Positions 1-12,135 of a stretch of 64,000 bases of DNA are shown here, piece by piece; position 1 is the first letter of the stretch, and the number at the start of each line of letters is the position of its first letter. Under the pieces are notes generated by a model that did not search any database, was not told the origin of the DNA, and was given only the letters and a program-made list of their open reading frames with translations. Both the position numbers and the translations under genes were made by a program. This DNA comes from Clostridiaceae bacterium (lineage in GTDB: Bacteria; Bacillota; Clostridia; Lachnospirales; Lachnospiraceae), in the NCBI GenBank assembly GCA_009911065.1, contig QXWR01000001.1:62001-126000 (forward strand). The letters run 5' to 3'.

Positions 1-928
1 TTATAAAAAGGCAAAACAGGACATATCGGACAGTCTGGCTCTTTTGGAGGAAGAAAGTGACGAGGAGCTGAAGGAGCTGGCAAAGGAAGAGCTTTCTGAC
101 GCAAAAAAGCGGGTGGAGCAGTTGGAACAGGAGCTTAAGATTCTTCTTTTGCCCAAAGACCCTAATGATGACAAGAATATTATTCTGGAGATTCGTGCAG
201 GAGCCGGAGGGGATGAAGCGGCTTTGTTTGCCTCAGAGCTGTACCGGATGTATGTAAGTTATGCTGAGAGTCAGAGATGGAAGGTGGAGCTGGTCAGCTT
301 AAATGAAAATGGAATCGGCGGATTTAAGGAAGTAGTTGCCATGATTACCGGCAAGGGGGCTTATTCCAGGATGAAATATGAAAGCGGCGTGCATCGGGTG
401 CAGCGGGTGCCGGAGACAGAGTCGGGAGGAAGGATTCATACTTCCACGGCAACTGTAGCTGTCATGCCGGAGGCGGAAGATGTGGATGTGCAGATTGATT
501 TGAATGAATGCCGTATTGATGTGATGCGGGCTTCCGGCAATGGAGGACAGTGTGTTAATACCACAGATTCCGCAGTTCGTCTAACCCACATTCCCACAGG
601 AATTGTGATTTACAGCCAGACAGAAAAATCACAGCTTCAAAATAAGGAAAAGGCATTTCGCCTGCTTCGCTCCAAGCTGTATGATATAGAGATGGAGAAG
701 AAGGCCAGCGCAGAGGCAGCAGAACGGCGGAGTCAGATCGGAACCGGCGACCGGTCCGAGAAGATTCGCACTTATAATTTTCCTCAAGGCCGGGTGACAG
801 AGCACCGGATAAAGCTGACTTTGTATAAGATTGATTCCATTATGAACGGAGATATTCAGGAGTTGCTTGACAGCCTGATTGCAGCAGATCAGGCCAAACG
901 TCTGAGCACACTGGAAGAGCAGGGATAG
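1..928 (+). CDS. prfA: Peptide chain release factor 1 (5' truncated by window edge)
   Basis: RF1 recognises UAA and UAG stop codons and triggers release of the finished peptide on the ribosome. The open frame is entered from position 2, so about 45-50 N-terminal residues of the usual ~355 lie outside the window. Seen directly: the codon-recognition PxT motif as RVPETESGG, and the catalytic GGQ loop as [14 protein letters not shown] near 535-552, followed by the conserved [10 protein letters not shown]. The C-terminal SRB/[18 protein letters not shown] block is intact and the gene ends normally at TAG. A TTG at 44 is in frame but is not a plausible start, because conserved helical sequence continues upstream of it. 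Identification is secure; only the start is missing. Confidence 0.95.
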   Translation, partial: YKKAKQDISDSLALLEEESDEELKELAKEELSDAKKRVEQLEQELKILLLPKDPNDDKNIILEIRAGAGGDEAALFASELYRMYVSYAESQRWKVELVSLNENGIGGFKEVVAMITGKGAYSRMKYESGVHRVQRVPETESGGRIHTSTATVAVMPEAEDVDVQIDLNECRIDVMRASGNGGQCVNTTDSAVRLTHIPTGIVIYSQTEKSQLQNKEKAFRLLRSKLYDIEMEKKASAEAAERRSQIGTGDRSEKIRTYNFPQGRVTEHRIKLTLYKIDSIMNGDIQELLDSLIAADQAKRLSTLEEQG

Positions 929-953
929 TTTTAGGCTTTACAGGGGGAGTTGT

Positions 954-1808
954 ATGTCAATTTCTTATGGAAGTATGCTGCCAGATGGAGAGAGACTAAT
1001 TACGGTTGTAGTTGACCAGCATGGAAAAGCAGTGATGGAAGGGGTTTTGTATTTGGGATGTCAGCCTACAGGAAGGAATTTTTCCGGTTATGTGGCGCTG
1101 ACCCGAATGATGGAGGAATATTTTGAACATATCCAATATCCCCGACCTGTTATGAACCTAAGAGGATTGCAGCTGGGCAAAAACAATGAGGCAGTCCGGA
1201 AGGAAGAAGGGGTTTTGCGGCGCTGCGGCAGCATCAGCAGTTATGTGATTCGGGTCACGCAGCGCCAGAATGCCAGCTGGCAGGGGATTGTGGGAAGGGA
1301 AGACGGGGCAGCCTGCCGTTTTTCCAGTTTTCTGGATTTGGTCGTTTGTCTGGAGAAAGATTTAGACAGACTGACAGCCGGAAAAAGTAATAAAGATGAA
1401 ATAAAGGTGAATCAAAGATTTGAGACAAGGCCAGAACAGGGGATCGGGCAGAAGCCAGAAAAAGAATATAAAGGGGAAGCTGGCCGGTTAGAGGGAGGAT
1501 GGGAAGGAAAAGCCGACCTGGATTTGGTGCAAAAAGGGAAACAGGAACAGGTGGAACGGTATCTGGAGATTGTGATGGGGTTTCCAAAGACAGAGAAGAT
1601 TATGCCAGATACCATCCAGTACCATTTCCAGATGGAGGACAGAAGCCGGACATTTGTGGTCCGTTTTCTTTTTTATGAAAACTGCACCTGCCAGGGAACC
1701 CTTTACTGGCAGGAGGGACACAGAGAGGAAAGCTTCCGAAGCTTTCTGGAACTGGTACTGATGATGAGCGGAGCCATTGGAGATGAAACTTATTTCCCTT
1801 GTGACTAA
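954..1808 (+). CDS. Unrecognised protein with an internal duplicated motif
   Basis: A 284-aa protein starting at ATG 954 behind a GGGGGAG ribosome binding site, 25 nt after prfA, so possibly cotranscribed with it. I do not recognise the family. There is no signal peptide or membrane segment. Two parts resemble each other: around residues 96-137 and 233-275 both follow the pattern (V/F)VxR..N...QG......G.....F.SFL.LV. They are separated by a charged, low-complexity linker rich in K, E and G. This suggests two copies of a small domain joined by a flexible linker. No function is proposed. Confidence 0.6.
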   Translation: MSISYGSMLPDGERLITVVVDQHGKAVMEGVLYLGCQPTGRNFSGYVALTRMMEEYFEHIQYPRPVMNLRGLQLGKNNEAVRKEEGVLRRCGSISSYVIRVTQRQNASWQGIVGREDGAACRFSSFLDLVVCLEKDLDRLTAGKSNKDEIKVNQRFETRPEQGIGQKPEKEYKGEAGRLEGGWEGKADLDLVQKGKQEQVERYLEIVMGFPKTEKIMPDTIQYHFQMEDRSRTFVVRFLFYENCTCQGTLYWQEGHREESFRSFLELVLMMSGAIGDETYFPCD

Positions 1809-1859
1809 GAAAGCAGCGGGGATTTGACTTTCAGACACATGGTAAGAGAAATAAGTTTC
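1785..1859. repeat. 12-bp perfect inverted repeat at a convergent gene junction
   Basis: GAAACTTATTTC (1785-1796) is repeated as its exact complement GAAATAAGTTTC (1848-1859) with a 51-nt spacer. It spans the 3' end of the unrecognised gene and lies just before the convergent SARP gene. The long loop makes it a weak terminator candidate; it could form a stem in transcripts from either side. Confidence 0.4.
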
Positions 1860-1866
1860 GGTTTCT

Positions 1867-3072
1867 TTATGACAAATGTTCAAGAGGACTTACGGCCTGG
1901 AGGGTGTAGTGTACCGTCAGTTCTTTCCGGATATAGGCTTTTTTGTAGTTCCGGATGATTCTCTGCATTACCATCTTGCCGTTCTCATAGGATGCAGAGG
2001 GCAGCAAAATCAGATACTGGCTGACGCTGTATCGGGTGTATACGTCCCCGTGGCGGAGAGAATTGGTGGTGGCATCGCCCAAATGTCCCATGGCTCGTGA
2101 CAGCACAGCAGACTTGGGAAGTTTTCCGTCCTCTTCTGAAAGGGTTAAAAGTCCCAGAAAGATGGAATTGCCGGTTCGGGAAATCGCCCGTCTCTCCAGC
2201 TGATAGATGTCGCGGAAGACGGTAAATTCGCAGAAGTAGGCTCCGGAAAGCTTTTTCTCTTCCTGCATGGATAGCTGAATCAGGTGTAAATCAATATTGA
2301 TTCCATGTTCCTGCTGCTGAATCAGTTTGTATAAGTCCGTCATGCGCTCTGAGGGAGTGATGGCAAATTCATTGTAAAAAGAATCTGCCATCTTCCGATA
2401 CTGGGCCAATGCCTGATGCTGATGGCCGCCCTGGTATAATGCATGGATTAAGTGGTACTGAAAATCTTCATTATGTGGTTCTATGGCAACTGCCTGATGG
2501 CATACTTTTGCAATAGAGTCCCATTGTCCTTCTTCCAAAAACAGGTCAGCCGCCTGAGTGGCGGCACATACAAATAACTCATGGTAATGGCGGCTGACCG
2601 GAATGACCCATGGCTCCCAGGCAGATTTGGGAAGAAAGTCTCCCTGATAAAGAGCAAGGGCCTGAGTCAGAAGAGCAAGCTTTTCGGGTCCTGTGATACC
2701 AGGCTGTCGGCTGCGAATACATAAATCTTCAAATTCGGAAGTGTCCAACAAAAGATCTATGCTCGGATTCCAGCAGTAAGAGCCATGCTTTTGAGATATA
2801 AGTTGCTGTGTGGGAAGATTAAAGGGTTCCAGTAGCTTACGGGTGCGGAAGATTAACGTCTTTAATGCGTTGGTTGAATTTACATTGCTGTTATTGGACC
2901 AGATGATGCTGACCAGCTCGTCGGATGAGATCTCGCGGTTGGAATTGTAAACCAGATATTCCAGTATGTTCCAGGGCTTTTTCGCCTGCTGGACCTGGTT
3001 GCTGACCGAGACTTTGCCGATGGTCAGGCAGAAGCCGCCAAGCATCTGGACCTGTGCGGATATTTTTTTCAT
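1867..3072 (-). CDS. SARP/BTAD-family transcriptional regulator with a degenerate GGDEF-like C-terminus
   Basis: 401 aa. The N-terminus (about 5-100) has the winged-helix OmpR-like fold typical of SARP activators, starting AQVQMLGGFCLTIG. It is followed by a bacterial transcriptional activation domain of TPR-type helices (about 105-265), with the hallmark LALYQGDFLP and EPHNEDFQYHLIHALY segments. The last ~120 residues, including DVYTRYSVSQYLILLP, look like a nucleotide-cyclase/GGDEF-type fold with no GG(D/E)EF active site, so catalysis is unlikely. The gene is monocistronic, convergent with its left neighbour and divergent from the atp operon. Its targets cannot be read from the sequence. 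Confidence 0.8.
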   Translation of the reverse strand: MKKISAQVQMLGGFCLTIGKVSVSNQVQQAKKPWNILEYLVYNSNREISSDELVSIIWSNNSNVNSTNALKTLIFRTRKLLEPFNLPTQQLISQKHGSYCWNPSIDLLLDTSEFEDLCIRSRQPGITGPEKLALLTQALALYQGDFLPKSAWEPWVIPVSRHYHELFVCAATQAADLFLEEGQWDSIAKVCHQAVAIEPHNEDFQYHLIHALYQGGHQHQALAQYRKMADSFYNEFAITPSERMTDLYKLIQQQEHGINIDLHLIQLSMQEEKKLSGAYFCEFTVFRDIYQLERRAISRTGNSIFLGLLTLSEEDGKLPKSAVLSRAMGHLGDATTNSLRHGDVYTRYSVSQYLILLPSASYENGKMVMQRIIRNYKKAYIRKELTVHYTLQAVSPLEHLS

Positions 3073-3213
3073 AGCTAATCACCATTTCTTAATGCGGCGC
3101 CTGTGTCTGTACAATGAAACAGACAGGAAACACAGACTTTTATTTATAATAAACTGCGCAGACTTGCATTCCTACCATTCCTTTGATTCTGCTGCGCCTG
3201 TAACACTACTTTC

Positions 3214-3242
3214 ATTATAGTAAAAAATATCCCGGAAGTCCA
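3214..3242 (-). promoter_or_regulatory. Probable promoter of the SARP gene
   Basis: On the minus strand, TGGACT (3237-3242) and TATAAT (3214-3219) are separated by 17 bp. They lie about 140 nt upstream of the SARP start codon. Confidence 0.5.
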
Positions 3243-3292
3243 GTAGAATTTATACCCATTCGGAAATTTTTTCAATCTTTTTCTATGAATAA

Positions 3293-3321
3293 TAGACAAA
3301 TCGGGAAAGATTGGGTATAAT
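3293..3321 (+). promoter_or_regulatory. Promoter of the atp operon
   Basis: TAGACA (3293-3298), a 17-bp spacer and TATAAT (3316-3321) precede the ATP synthase genes. Transcription should start near 3328. That excludes translation starts upstream of this point and supports the TTG start chosen at 3359 for the first gene. Confidence 0.7.
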
Positions 3322-3358
3322 AATGGTTACATGCAAAATGCGGAAAGGGGTGGGCGCA

Positions 3359-3736
3359 TTGAAATACAAAAAAAGTGTATTCCGGAGCCTTGCCATGGTT
3401 ACACAGCTTGGGTTATGTGTTCTGGCGCCGATCTTTTTGTGCATATTCATAGGGTACTGGCTGGATTCCCGATACGGGATGAAGACGATGGTGCCGCTGC
3501 TGATTCTGGGAGTGCTTGCGGGTGGCAAGAGCGCTTGGCATCTGGCGGTGAAAACTCTTGAACAGGAACGCAGGGAAGACGAGGCGGTTTTGAACGAGCA
3601 GCAGAGCCAGAGGGAAAGAACCGGAATCAGCAGGCCAAAGCAGCCCAGCCGGGTTCGGAAGGAACCGGAAGAGGATGCGCTGGCGCAAAAGAAACAGGCA
3701 GCAGGCAGGGAGGCAGATGAGAAATGGAATTGCTGA
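3359..3736 (+). CDS. atpZ: AtpZ/AtpI-like ATP synthase accessory membrane protein
   Basis: A 125-aa protein when started at TTG 3359. That start has an AAAGGGG ribosome binding site 8 nt upstream (3343-3350) and lies just downstream of the predicted transcription start. Two hydrophobic segments (about residues 11-33 and 40-60) contain the family pattern LGLCVLAPIFLCIFIGYWLD, with a short hairpin of basic and Gly residues between them. The tail is long, charged and rich in Gln, Glu and Arg. AtpZ/AtpI proteins help c-ring assembly or Mg2+/cation handling in F-ATPase operons. The gene overlaps the next one by 13 nt. Confidence 0.75.
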   Translation: MKYKKSVFRSLAMVTQLGLCVLAPIFLCIFIGYWLDSRYGMKTMVPLLILGVLAGGKSAWHLAVKTLEQERREDEAVLNEQQSQRERTGISRPKQPSRVRKEPEEDALAQKKQAAGREADEKWNC

Positions 3737-4182
3737 GCAGATCTACAAAAAGGCTTCTAGTCGAAATGTCCATTGGCATTATCTTATATAACCTGCTGCT
3801 GGGTGTGCTTGCATGGGTATTTCTGCCTAGGACCTCTTACCCGGTATGGCCGGTGTTATGGGGGCTTTTGGCAGGTGCAGTCGGAGCCGTGTTAATGTTA
3901 ATTCACATGGCGGTGACGACAGAACGGGCGCTGGAAAGCCAGAATGAAAGCTATGCCAGCAAGACTACCATTGTTCAGAGTCTGATTCGGAAGGTGGTGC
4001 TTGTGGCGGCGCTGATGTTCTGCTGGAGAGTGTTCCGGGTGGATCTTCTAGCAGTGGTGATTGGCATCATGGGCATGAAGGCGGGAGCATACCTGCAGCC
4101 GCTGATTCACAAAATGTTTACAAAAGAGGAAGAGATGCAGGCAGGAGCCGGCAAGGAGGAAGATGGGACGGAATTACCATAG
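3724..4182 (+). CDS. atpI: ATP synthase subunit I-like protein
   Basis: 152 aa, ATG start behind GGAGG, overlapping the previous gene by 13 nt, which implies translational coupling. About four hydrophobic segments (near 15-33, 43-62, 90-106 and 109-124) and a charged C-terminus match the ATP synthase I family that precedes atpB in Clostridia. The likely role is help in assembling the Fo c-ring. The sequence is poorly conserved, so the assignment leans on position and topology. Confidence 0.7.
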   Translation: MELLSRSTKRLLVEMSIGIILYNLLLGVLAWVFLPRTSYPVWPVLWGLLAGAVGAVLMLIHMAVTTERALESQNESYASKTTIVQSLIRKVVLVAALMFCWRVFRVDLLAVVIGIMGMKAGAYLQPLIHKMFTKEEEMQAGAGKEEDGTELP

Positions 4183-4253
4183 GGGAAGCCCCTTCGGTTT
4201 TGCGGGTTTTGCCGGAAAACCGTGATTTTGAAAGAAAGGAGGATATAATTCAT

Positions 4254-4955
4254 ATGGGAATGCTTATTTCCAATGAGCCTGACTTTATGATTCACGGTGT
4301 GTTGCAATATCGGATGTTTGGTCAGGATTTTTGGATTACAACCACAACCATTAGTATGTGGATTGTCACCATCATTATTTTGCTGGTGGGAGTGCTGGCA
4401 AACACGGCATTAAGGAATGCAAAGGATGTGCCGGGAACCTTTCAGAATGCATTAGAATATGCTTATGAGATGCTTCAGAAGATGGCAGACAGCATTCTGG
4501 CAGGCAATGCAAAACGTTTTGTAAATTATATCGGAACCATATTCCTGTTCATCTTATTTTGTAACTTGAGCGGGCTTTTGGGACTCCGGGCGCCGACAGC
4601 GGATTATGGCGTGACGTTTTTGCTGGGGATGGTGACATTTTTTATTGTCAACTATCAGGGGATCAAAAACCGGAAGATGCGGCATTTTACCAGTTTGTTT
4701 GAGCCGACGCCGATTTTGTTTCCGATTAACCTGATTGGTGAGCTGGCCAATCCGCTGTCCATTTCCCTGCGTCTGTTTGCAAACTTGCTCTCAGGCGTTA
4801 TCATTATGGGTCTGTGGTATGGAATGATGCCGCTGCTAGTCAATATTGGCATTCCGGCGGCGCTTCACATTTATTGTGATTTGTTTTCCGGCTGCATTCA
4901 GACCTATGTGTTCTGTATGCTGACCATGGTTTACATCAATGATAAGATGGAGTAG
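4254..4955 (+). CDS. atpB: F1Fo ATP synthase subunit a
   Basis: Membrane stator subunit that forms the ion half-channels against the c-ring. 233 aa from ATG 4254, chosen because AAGGAGG sits 11 nt upstream; a frame extending further 5' has no such site. The essential arginine lies in the conserved helix GELANPLSISLRLFANLLSG. Multiple membrane helices and a terminal helix with YVFCMLTMVYI are as expected. It is third in the atp operon, followed by a 91-nt gap before atpE. Confidence 0.95.
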   Translation: MGMLISNEPDFMIHGVLQYRMFGQDFWITTTTISMWIVTIIILLVGVLANTALRNAKDVPGTFQNALEYAYEMLQKMADSILAGNAKRFVNYIGTIFLFILFCNLSGLLGLRAPTADYGVTFLLGMVTFFIVNYQGIKNRKMRHFTSLFEPTPILFPINLIGELANPLSISLRLFANLLSGVIIMGLWYGMMPLLVNIGIPAALHIYCDLFSGCIQTYVFCMLTMVYINDKME

Positions 4956-4998
4956 CCCATGGGATGTGCAAAGGGCCGGAATCCAAACCGGCAGCTGA

Positions 4999-5307
<309 letters not shown>

Positions 5308-5345
5308 AGACCAGGAGGGAATAGTGACGAAAGGAGGCTTGGGAT

Positions 5346-5879
5346 TTGTACACATTGACAGGTTTGGACAGACTGATTGGATTTGATCCGCAGCTGCTGC
5401 ATGATTCGGTGCTGACCGGCATCAATATCTTCATATTGTTCTTTTTCTTATCCTACCTGCTCTTCAATCCGGTGCGCGATGTGCTGGAGCGGCGGAAACA
5501 AAAGATTGCCGAGGAGCTGGCAACAGCGGCCGACGACATGAAAAGCGCGAATGCTTTAAAGGAAGAGTATGAGGCAAAGCTAAAGAATGTGAACAAAGAG
5601 GCAGAGGACATTCTGGAAGCTGCAAGGAAAAAGGCCATGAACCGGGAGACGGAGATTCTGGATGAAGCCAGAGCAGAGGCGTCCCGGATTGTGGAACGTG
5701 CTAACCGGGAGATTGAGCTGGAAAGAAAGAAAGCCATTGACAGCTTAAAGCAGGATGTGGTGAATATTGCCGCTCTCATGGCACAGAAAGCGGTGGGCAG
5801 CTCCATCGATATTAAGATTCAGAATGCCCTCATTGACGAGACTTTGAAGGAAATGGGTGAGAGTACATGGCAAAGCTAG
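5346..5879 (+). CDS. atpF: F1Fo ATP synthase subunit b
   Basis: 177 aa starting at TTG 5346 with AAAGGAGG 8 nt upstream. One N-terminal membrane helix (about residues 20-42) is followed by a long charged coiled coil rich in Ala, Glu and Lys, which forms the peripheral stalk. A conserved FNPVRDVLERR follows the membrane helix. Its 3' end overlaps atpH by 13 nt. Confidence 0.93.
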   Translation: MYTLTGLDRLIGFDPQLLHDSVLTGINIFILFFFLSYLLFNPVRDVLERRKQKIAEELATAADDMKSANALKEEYEAKLKNVNKEAEDILEAARKKAMNRETEILDEARAEASRIVERANREIELERKKAIDSLKQDVVNIAALMAQKAVGSSIDIKIQNALIDETLKEMGESTWQS

Positions 5880-6415
5880 TATCCAAGGTATACGGCGATG
5901 CATTGTTTGAGACCGCCATGGAAAAGGACCAGGTGGATGTGCTTTATGAAGAGGTATGTTCCCTGATTCCCATTTTGGAGGGCAATCCGGAGCTGACGGC
6001 GCTTTTAAATAATCCGCGGGTGGTGAAGGAAGAGAAAGTTTCCATGATGAACCAGATCTTTTCAGGCAGAGTGGAAGAGGCGCTTTTGGGATTTCTGACC
6101 GTGGTAGTGGAAAAGGACCGGCAGAATGAACTGATTCCGGTTTTTGAGTATTTCATCCAGAGGGTGAAGGAGTTTAAGCGAATCGGAACAGCCTCCGTTA
6201 CCAGCGCAGTGGAGCTAAGTGAAGATCAGAAGGCGCTTTTGAAGGAAAAGCTGCTTGCATCTACAGACTATGTGATGTTTGAGATGAATTATCAGGTAGA
6301 CCCATCGATTATGGGAGGAATGGTGATTCGGATTGGAGATCGGGTGGTAGACAGCAGTATTCGGACCCGGCTTTATGAGCTGAAACGGGAGCTGTCGCAG
6401 CTTCAGCTGGCTTGA
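5867..6415 (+). CDS. atpH: F1Fo ATP synthase subunit delta
   Basis: 182 aa, the usual length. Typical N-terminal MAKLVSKVYGDALFETA helix and the C-terminal signature IGDRVVDSSIRTRLYELKREL, which contacts subunit b. It connects F1 to the peripheral stalk. Translationally coupled to atpF by a 13-nt overlap. A 99-nt gap follows before atpA. Confidence 0.93.
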   Translation: MAKLVSKVYGDALFETAMEKDQVDVLYEEVCSLIPILEGNPELTALLNNPRVVKEEKVSMMNQIFSGRVEEALLGFLTVVVEKDRQNELIPVFEYFIQRVKEFKRIGTASVTSAVELSEDQKALLKEKLLASTDYVMFEMNYQVDPSIMGGMVIRIGDRVVDSSIRTRLYELKRELSQLQLA

Positions 6416-6490
6416 CGGAAGAATTATCCAAAACGCGATGGGTTTTTCAGGCGGCGCAGGCAGATTTGCATTGCGCATATATGGAATTAA

Positions 6491-8017
<1,527 letters not shown>

Positions 8018-8036
8018 GACGGGAGGAACGTAAGTC

Positions 8037-8912
8037 ATGGCATCCATGAGAGATATTAAACGCAGAAGGGCGAGTATCCAGAGCACTGGCCAGATTACCA
8101 AGGCCATGAAACTGGTATCCACGGTCAAGCTGCAGAAATCCAGAACAAAAGCCGAAAGTTCCAAACCCTATTTCAGTGAGATGTATGAGACCATTGCTTC
8201 CATGTTGGAGAAGACCGGTAACATGCATCACAAGTATCTTCGCAGCGGAGCGGCAGGAAAGAGGGCAGTGATTGCCATTACGTCCAACCGTGGTCTGGCA
8301 GGAGGTTACAACAGTAATATTGTGAAGTTAATTGCAGCAAGTCCGGAGCTGGACCCAATTGGCACAAAAGTGTATTCCATTGGGAAAAAGGGCCGGGACG
8401 GACTGATTCGAAAGGGATATGAGATTGCTGAGGATTATTCTGAAATTATCAATGAACCCCTTTACCAGGATGCTGCAGATCTGACCCAGGAGCTTTTATC
8501 TGAGTTTGGGTCCGGAGAGATTGTGGAGATTTATCTGGCCTACACTTCTTTTAAGAATACGGTGGTTCACACACCAAAGCTAATGCGCCTTCTTCCCTTT
8601 GACAAAGAAGCAGCGGCAGCAACAGCAAATGTGCAAGGTGAACCAAAGTCTCAGGCTCTGATGAATTATGAGCCAAGTGCGGAGGAAGTGCTGGATAAAA
8701 TTATACCCAAGTACATGAGCAGCATGATCTATGGCGCTCTGTTAGAGGCAGTGGCCAGTGAAAACGGCGCTCGTATGACGGCCATGGATTCAGCCACCAA
8801 CAATGCAGAAGAAATGCTTGGAAAGCTGGATATTCAGTACAACCGGGCGCGTCAGGGTTCCATTACTCAGGAGCTGACAGAGATTATTGCAGGCGCCAAT
8901 GCAATTGGCTAA
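8037..8912 (+). CDS. atpG: F1Fo ATP synthase subunit gamma
   Basis: 291 aa, the central rotor shaft. The N-terminal helix MRDIKRRRASIQSTGQITKA and the C-terminal helix NAEEMLGKLDIQYNRARQ plus SITQELTEIIAGANAI match the family. It lies 19 nt after atpA behind GGGAGG. The central segment contains the usual ITSNRGLAGGYN. Confidence 0.97.
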   Translation: MASMRDIKRRRASIQSTGQITKAMKLVSTVKLQKSRTKAESSKPYFSEMYETIASMLEKTGNMHHKYLRSGAAGKRAVIAITSNRGLAGGYNSNIVKLIAASPELDPIGTKVYSIGKKGRDGLIRKGYEIAEDYSEIINEPLYQDAADLTQELLSEFGSGEIVEIYLAYTSFKNTVVHTPKLMRLLPFDKEAAAATANVQGEPKSQALMNYEPSAEEVLDKIIPKYMSSMIYGALLEAVASENGARMTAMDSATNNAEEMLGKLDIQYNRARQGSITQELTEIIAGANAIG

Positions 8913-9007
8913 GCAGTGGTTTAGAACCTTTCGGGGTTTGGATTTAGGATAAGCAAGACAGATGCAGTCATTCAGCCGCAGGGTTTATTTTCCGGCATAT
9001 CGTATAA

Positions 9008-10444
<1,437 letters not shown>

Positions 10445-10455
10445 GGAGGATATCT

Positions 10456-10854
10456 ATGGCTGATGTGATGAAACTGAATGTAATCACTCCGGAAAAACAG
10501 TTCTACGAGGGCAATGTGACTATGGTAGAGCTGACAACTACGGAGGGAGAGATTGGCGTCTATCCCAATCACATTCCTCTGACAGCAGTGGTAGCGCCGG
10601 GAGTGCTGAAAATCCATGAGGAAGGCGAGGAAAAAAGGGCTTCGCTGATTTCAGGGTTTATCACAATCTTGCCGGATGCAGTTACCGTGATGGCAGAGGT
10701 GGCGGAATGGCCGGATGAGATTGACTTTAAACGTGCAGAAGAAGCGCGGGTGCGTGCGGAACGACGTCTGGCTTCAAAGGAGTCAGGGCTGGATGAGCTG
10801 CGTGCGGAGATGGCGTTAAAGAGAGCCTTGGTAAGACTAGGGCTGAAACATTAG
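10456..10854 (+). CDS. atpC: F1Fo ATP synthase subunit epsilon
   Basis: 132 aa. N-terminal beta-sandwich with TTTEGEIGVYPNHIPLTAVV and a C-terminal two-helix regulatory domain rich in Arg, Ala and Glu. It lies 11 nt after atpD and is the last gene of the atp operon. A terminator follows directly. Confidence 0.95.
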   Translation: MADVMKLNVITPEKQFYEGNVTMVELTTTEGEIGVYPNHIPLTAVVAPGVLKIHEEGEEKRASLISGFITILPDAVTVMAEVAEWPDEIDFKRAEEARVRAERRLASKESGLDELRAEMALKRALVRLGLKH

Positions 10855-10876
10855 TATAATAAGATGGATTCGGGAG

Positions 10877-10911
10877 CTCCTGGCAGAGATTCTGCTGGGA
10901 GTTTTTCGTTT
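10877..10911 (+). terminator. Rho-independent terminator of the atp operon
   Basis: CTCCTGGCAG pairs with CTGCTGGGAG (10 bp with two G-U pairs, loop of 5), followed by TTTTTCGTTT. It is placed 22 nt after atpC. Confidence 0.8.
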
Positions 10912-10943
10912 CAAGTTTTCACAAAAAAGGGGAGGGAAGCAAA

Positions 10944-11987
10944 GTGAGCAGAGACAGCATGTATTTTGGAATTGGGTCCTGCCTTGTGGTCAGCGCAGGA
11001 GGAATGCAGGTTCTGGCCAGAAAAGCAGCCGGGGCAGGCACATGGTATGCCCATCATGTGTATCCGGTTCTGGTGGCAACCTGGGGAAGAATCATGGGAC
11101 TTTTCCCCTTTTCCGTAGTGGAAATTGGTCTTTATCTGTTGATTGCCGGCAGTATGGCGTATGCCGGGTGGTTTTGGCGGAAGCCGAAGCGGGTGGCATC
11201 AAGGGGAATTTTTGTTGGGGGACTTTTACTGTTTTTATATACTGCAAATTGTGGAATCAATTATTATGCAGATTCCTTTGCCAAAACCGCCGGACTGGAA
11301 ACGGGGCTGTATTCCAGGGAGGAGCTGATAAGCTTGTGTGAATTTCTCCTGGAAAAAGTCAATGAGACTGCTGTGACAGAAGGATACCAAGGAAATGAGA
11401 GAGCATGGAAGGCAGAAGGGGTTCAGGCCATGAAAGGACTGGGAGAAACCTATCCGGCTCTTGCTGGTTTTTATCCCATGCCAAAAGAGGTGGCTGTGTC
11501 CTGGATTCTTTCAATACAACAGCTTACCGGAATTTATTCTCCATTTACCATTGAAGCCAATTTTAACGGAAGTATACCAAATTATAATATTCCTCATACT
11601 ATTTGCCATGAACTGTCTCATTTGAAGGGATTTATGCGGGAGGAAGAGGCAAATTTTATTGGATACCTGGCATGTGTAAATTCAGATCACCCTGCTTTTC
11701 GCTATAGCGGTTATCTGACTGGCTGGGTTTATGCAGGCAATGCGCTGGCCCGTGAAGACTGGGAGGCTTATGTGAAGCTTCAGGAAGGGCTATGTGATCA
11801 GGCAAGGGCAGACCTGGTGAAAAACAATGAATTTTGGAATCAATATGAGGGGAAAGTGGCAGAAGTGGCAAATCAGATGAACGACGTGTACTTAAAGATA
11901 AATGATCAAAAAGATGGGGTCAAAAGTTATGGGAGAATGGTGGATTTAATGCTGGGGTACTATAAAACAGATTTAATAAAACAATAG
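10944..11987 (+). CDS. DUF3810 membrane protein with HExxH metalloprotease motif
   Basis: 347 aa, GTG start behind GGGGAGGG. Hydrophobic segments lie at about residues 10-30, 50-73 and 86-104, followed by a large extracytoplasmic-type domain. That domain holds HELSH (a gluzincin-like HExxH) and, 9 residues on, EEEANFIGYLA with a candidate third metal ligand Glu. This matches DUF3810 proteins, predicted zinc metallopeptidases of unknown substrate. The gene stands alone between the atp operon terminator and the glgB promoter. Confidence 0.8.
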   Translation: MSRDSMYFGIGSCLVVSAGGMQVLARKAAGAGTWYAHHVYPVLVATWGRIMGLFPFSVVEIGLYLLIAGSMAYAGWFWRKPKRVASRGIFVGGLLLFLYTANCGINYYADSFAKTAGLETGLYSREELISLCEFLLEKVNETAVTEGYQGNERAWKAEGVQAMKGLGETYPALAGFYPMPKEVAVSWILSIQQLTGIYSPFTIEANFNGSIPNYNIPHTICHELSHLKGFMREEEANFIGYLACVNSDHPAFRYSGYLTGWVYAGNALAREDWEAYVKLQEGLCDQARADLVKNNEFWNQYEGKVAEVANQMNDVYLKINDQKDGVKSYGRMVDLMLGYYKTDLIKQ

Positions 11988-12013
11988 TAATACAATATTT
12001 CCGTTAATAACCG

Positions 12014-12042
12014 TTGCTATGTTGTAAGAAATCCGTTATAAT
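12014..12042 (+). promoter_or_regulatory. Probable glgB promoter
   Basis: TTGCTA (12014-12019), a 17-bp spacer and TATAAT (12037-12042), giving a leader of about 85 nt before glgB. Confidence 0.6.
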
Positions 12043-12135
12043 AATAACCAGAAATAAAGATCGTGCCATCAGAAAGACTGCGTATTTTTCGGATGGAATT
12101 TGAAAATTACGATAAGATAGTAAAGGGGGTTCCAC

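Noticed and set aside
3311..3358. Upstream TTG start for the first atp gene
   Set aside because: It lies on the -10 element of the operon promoter and so before the transcription start.
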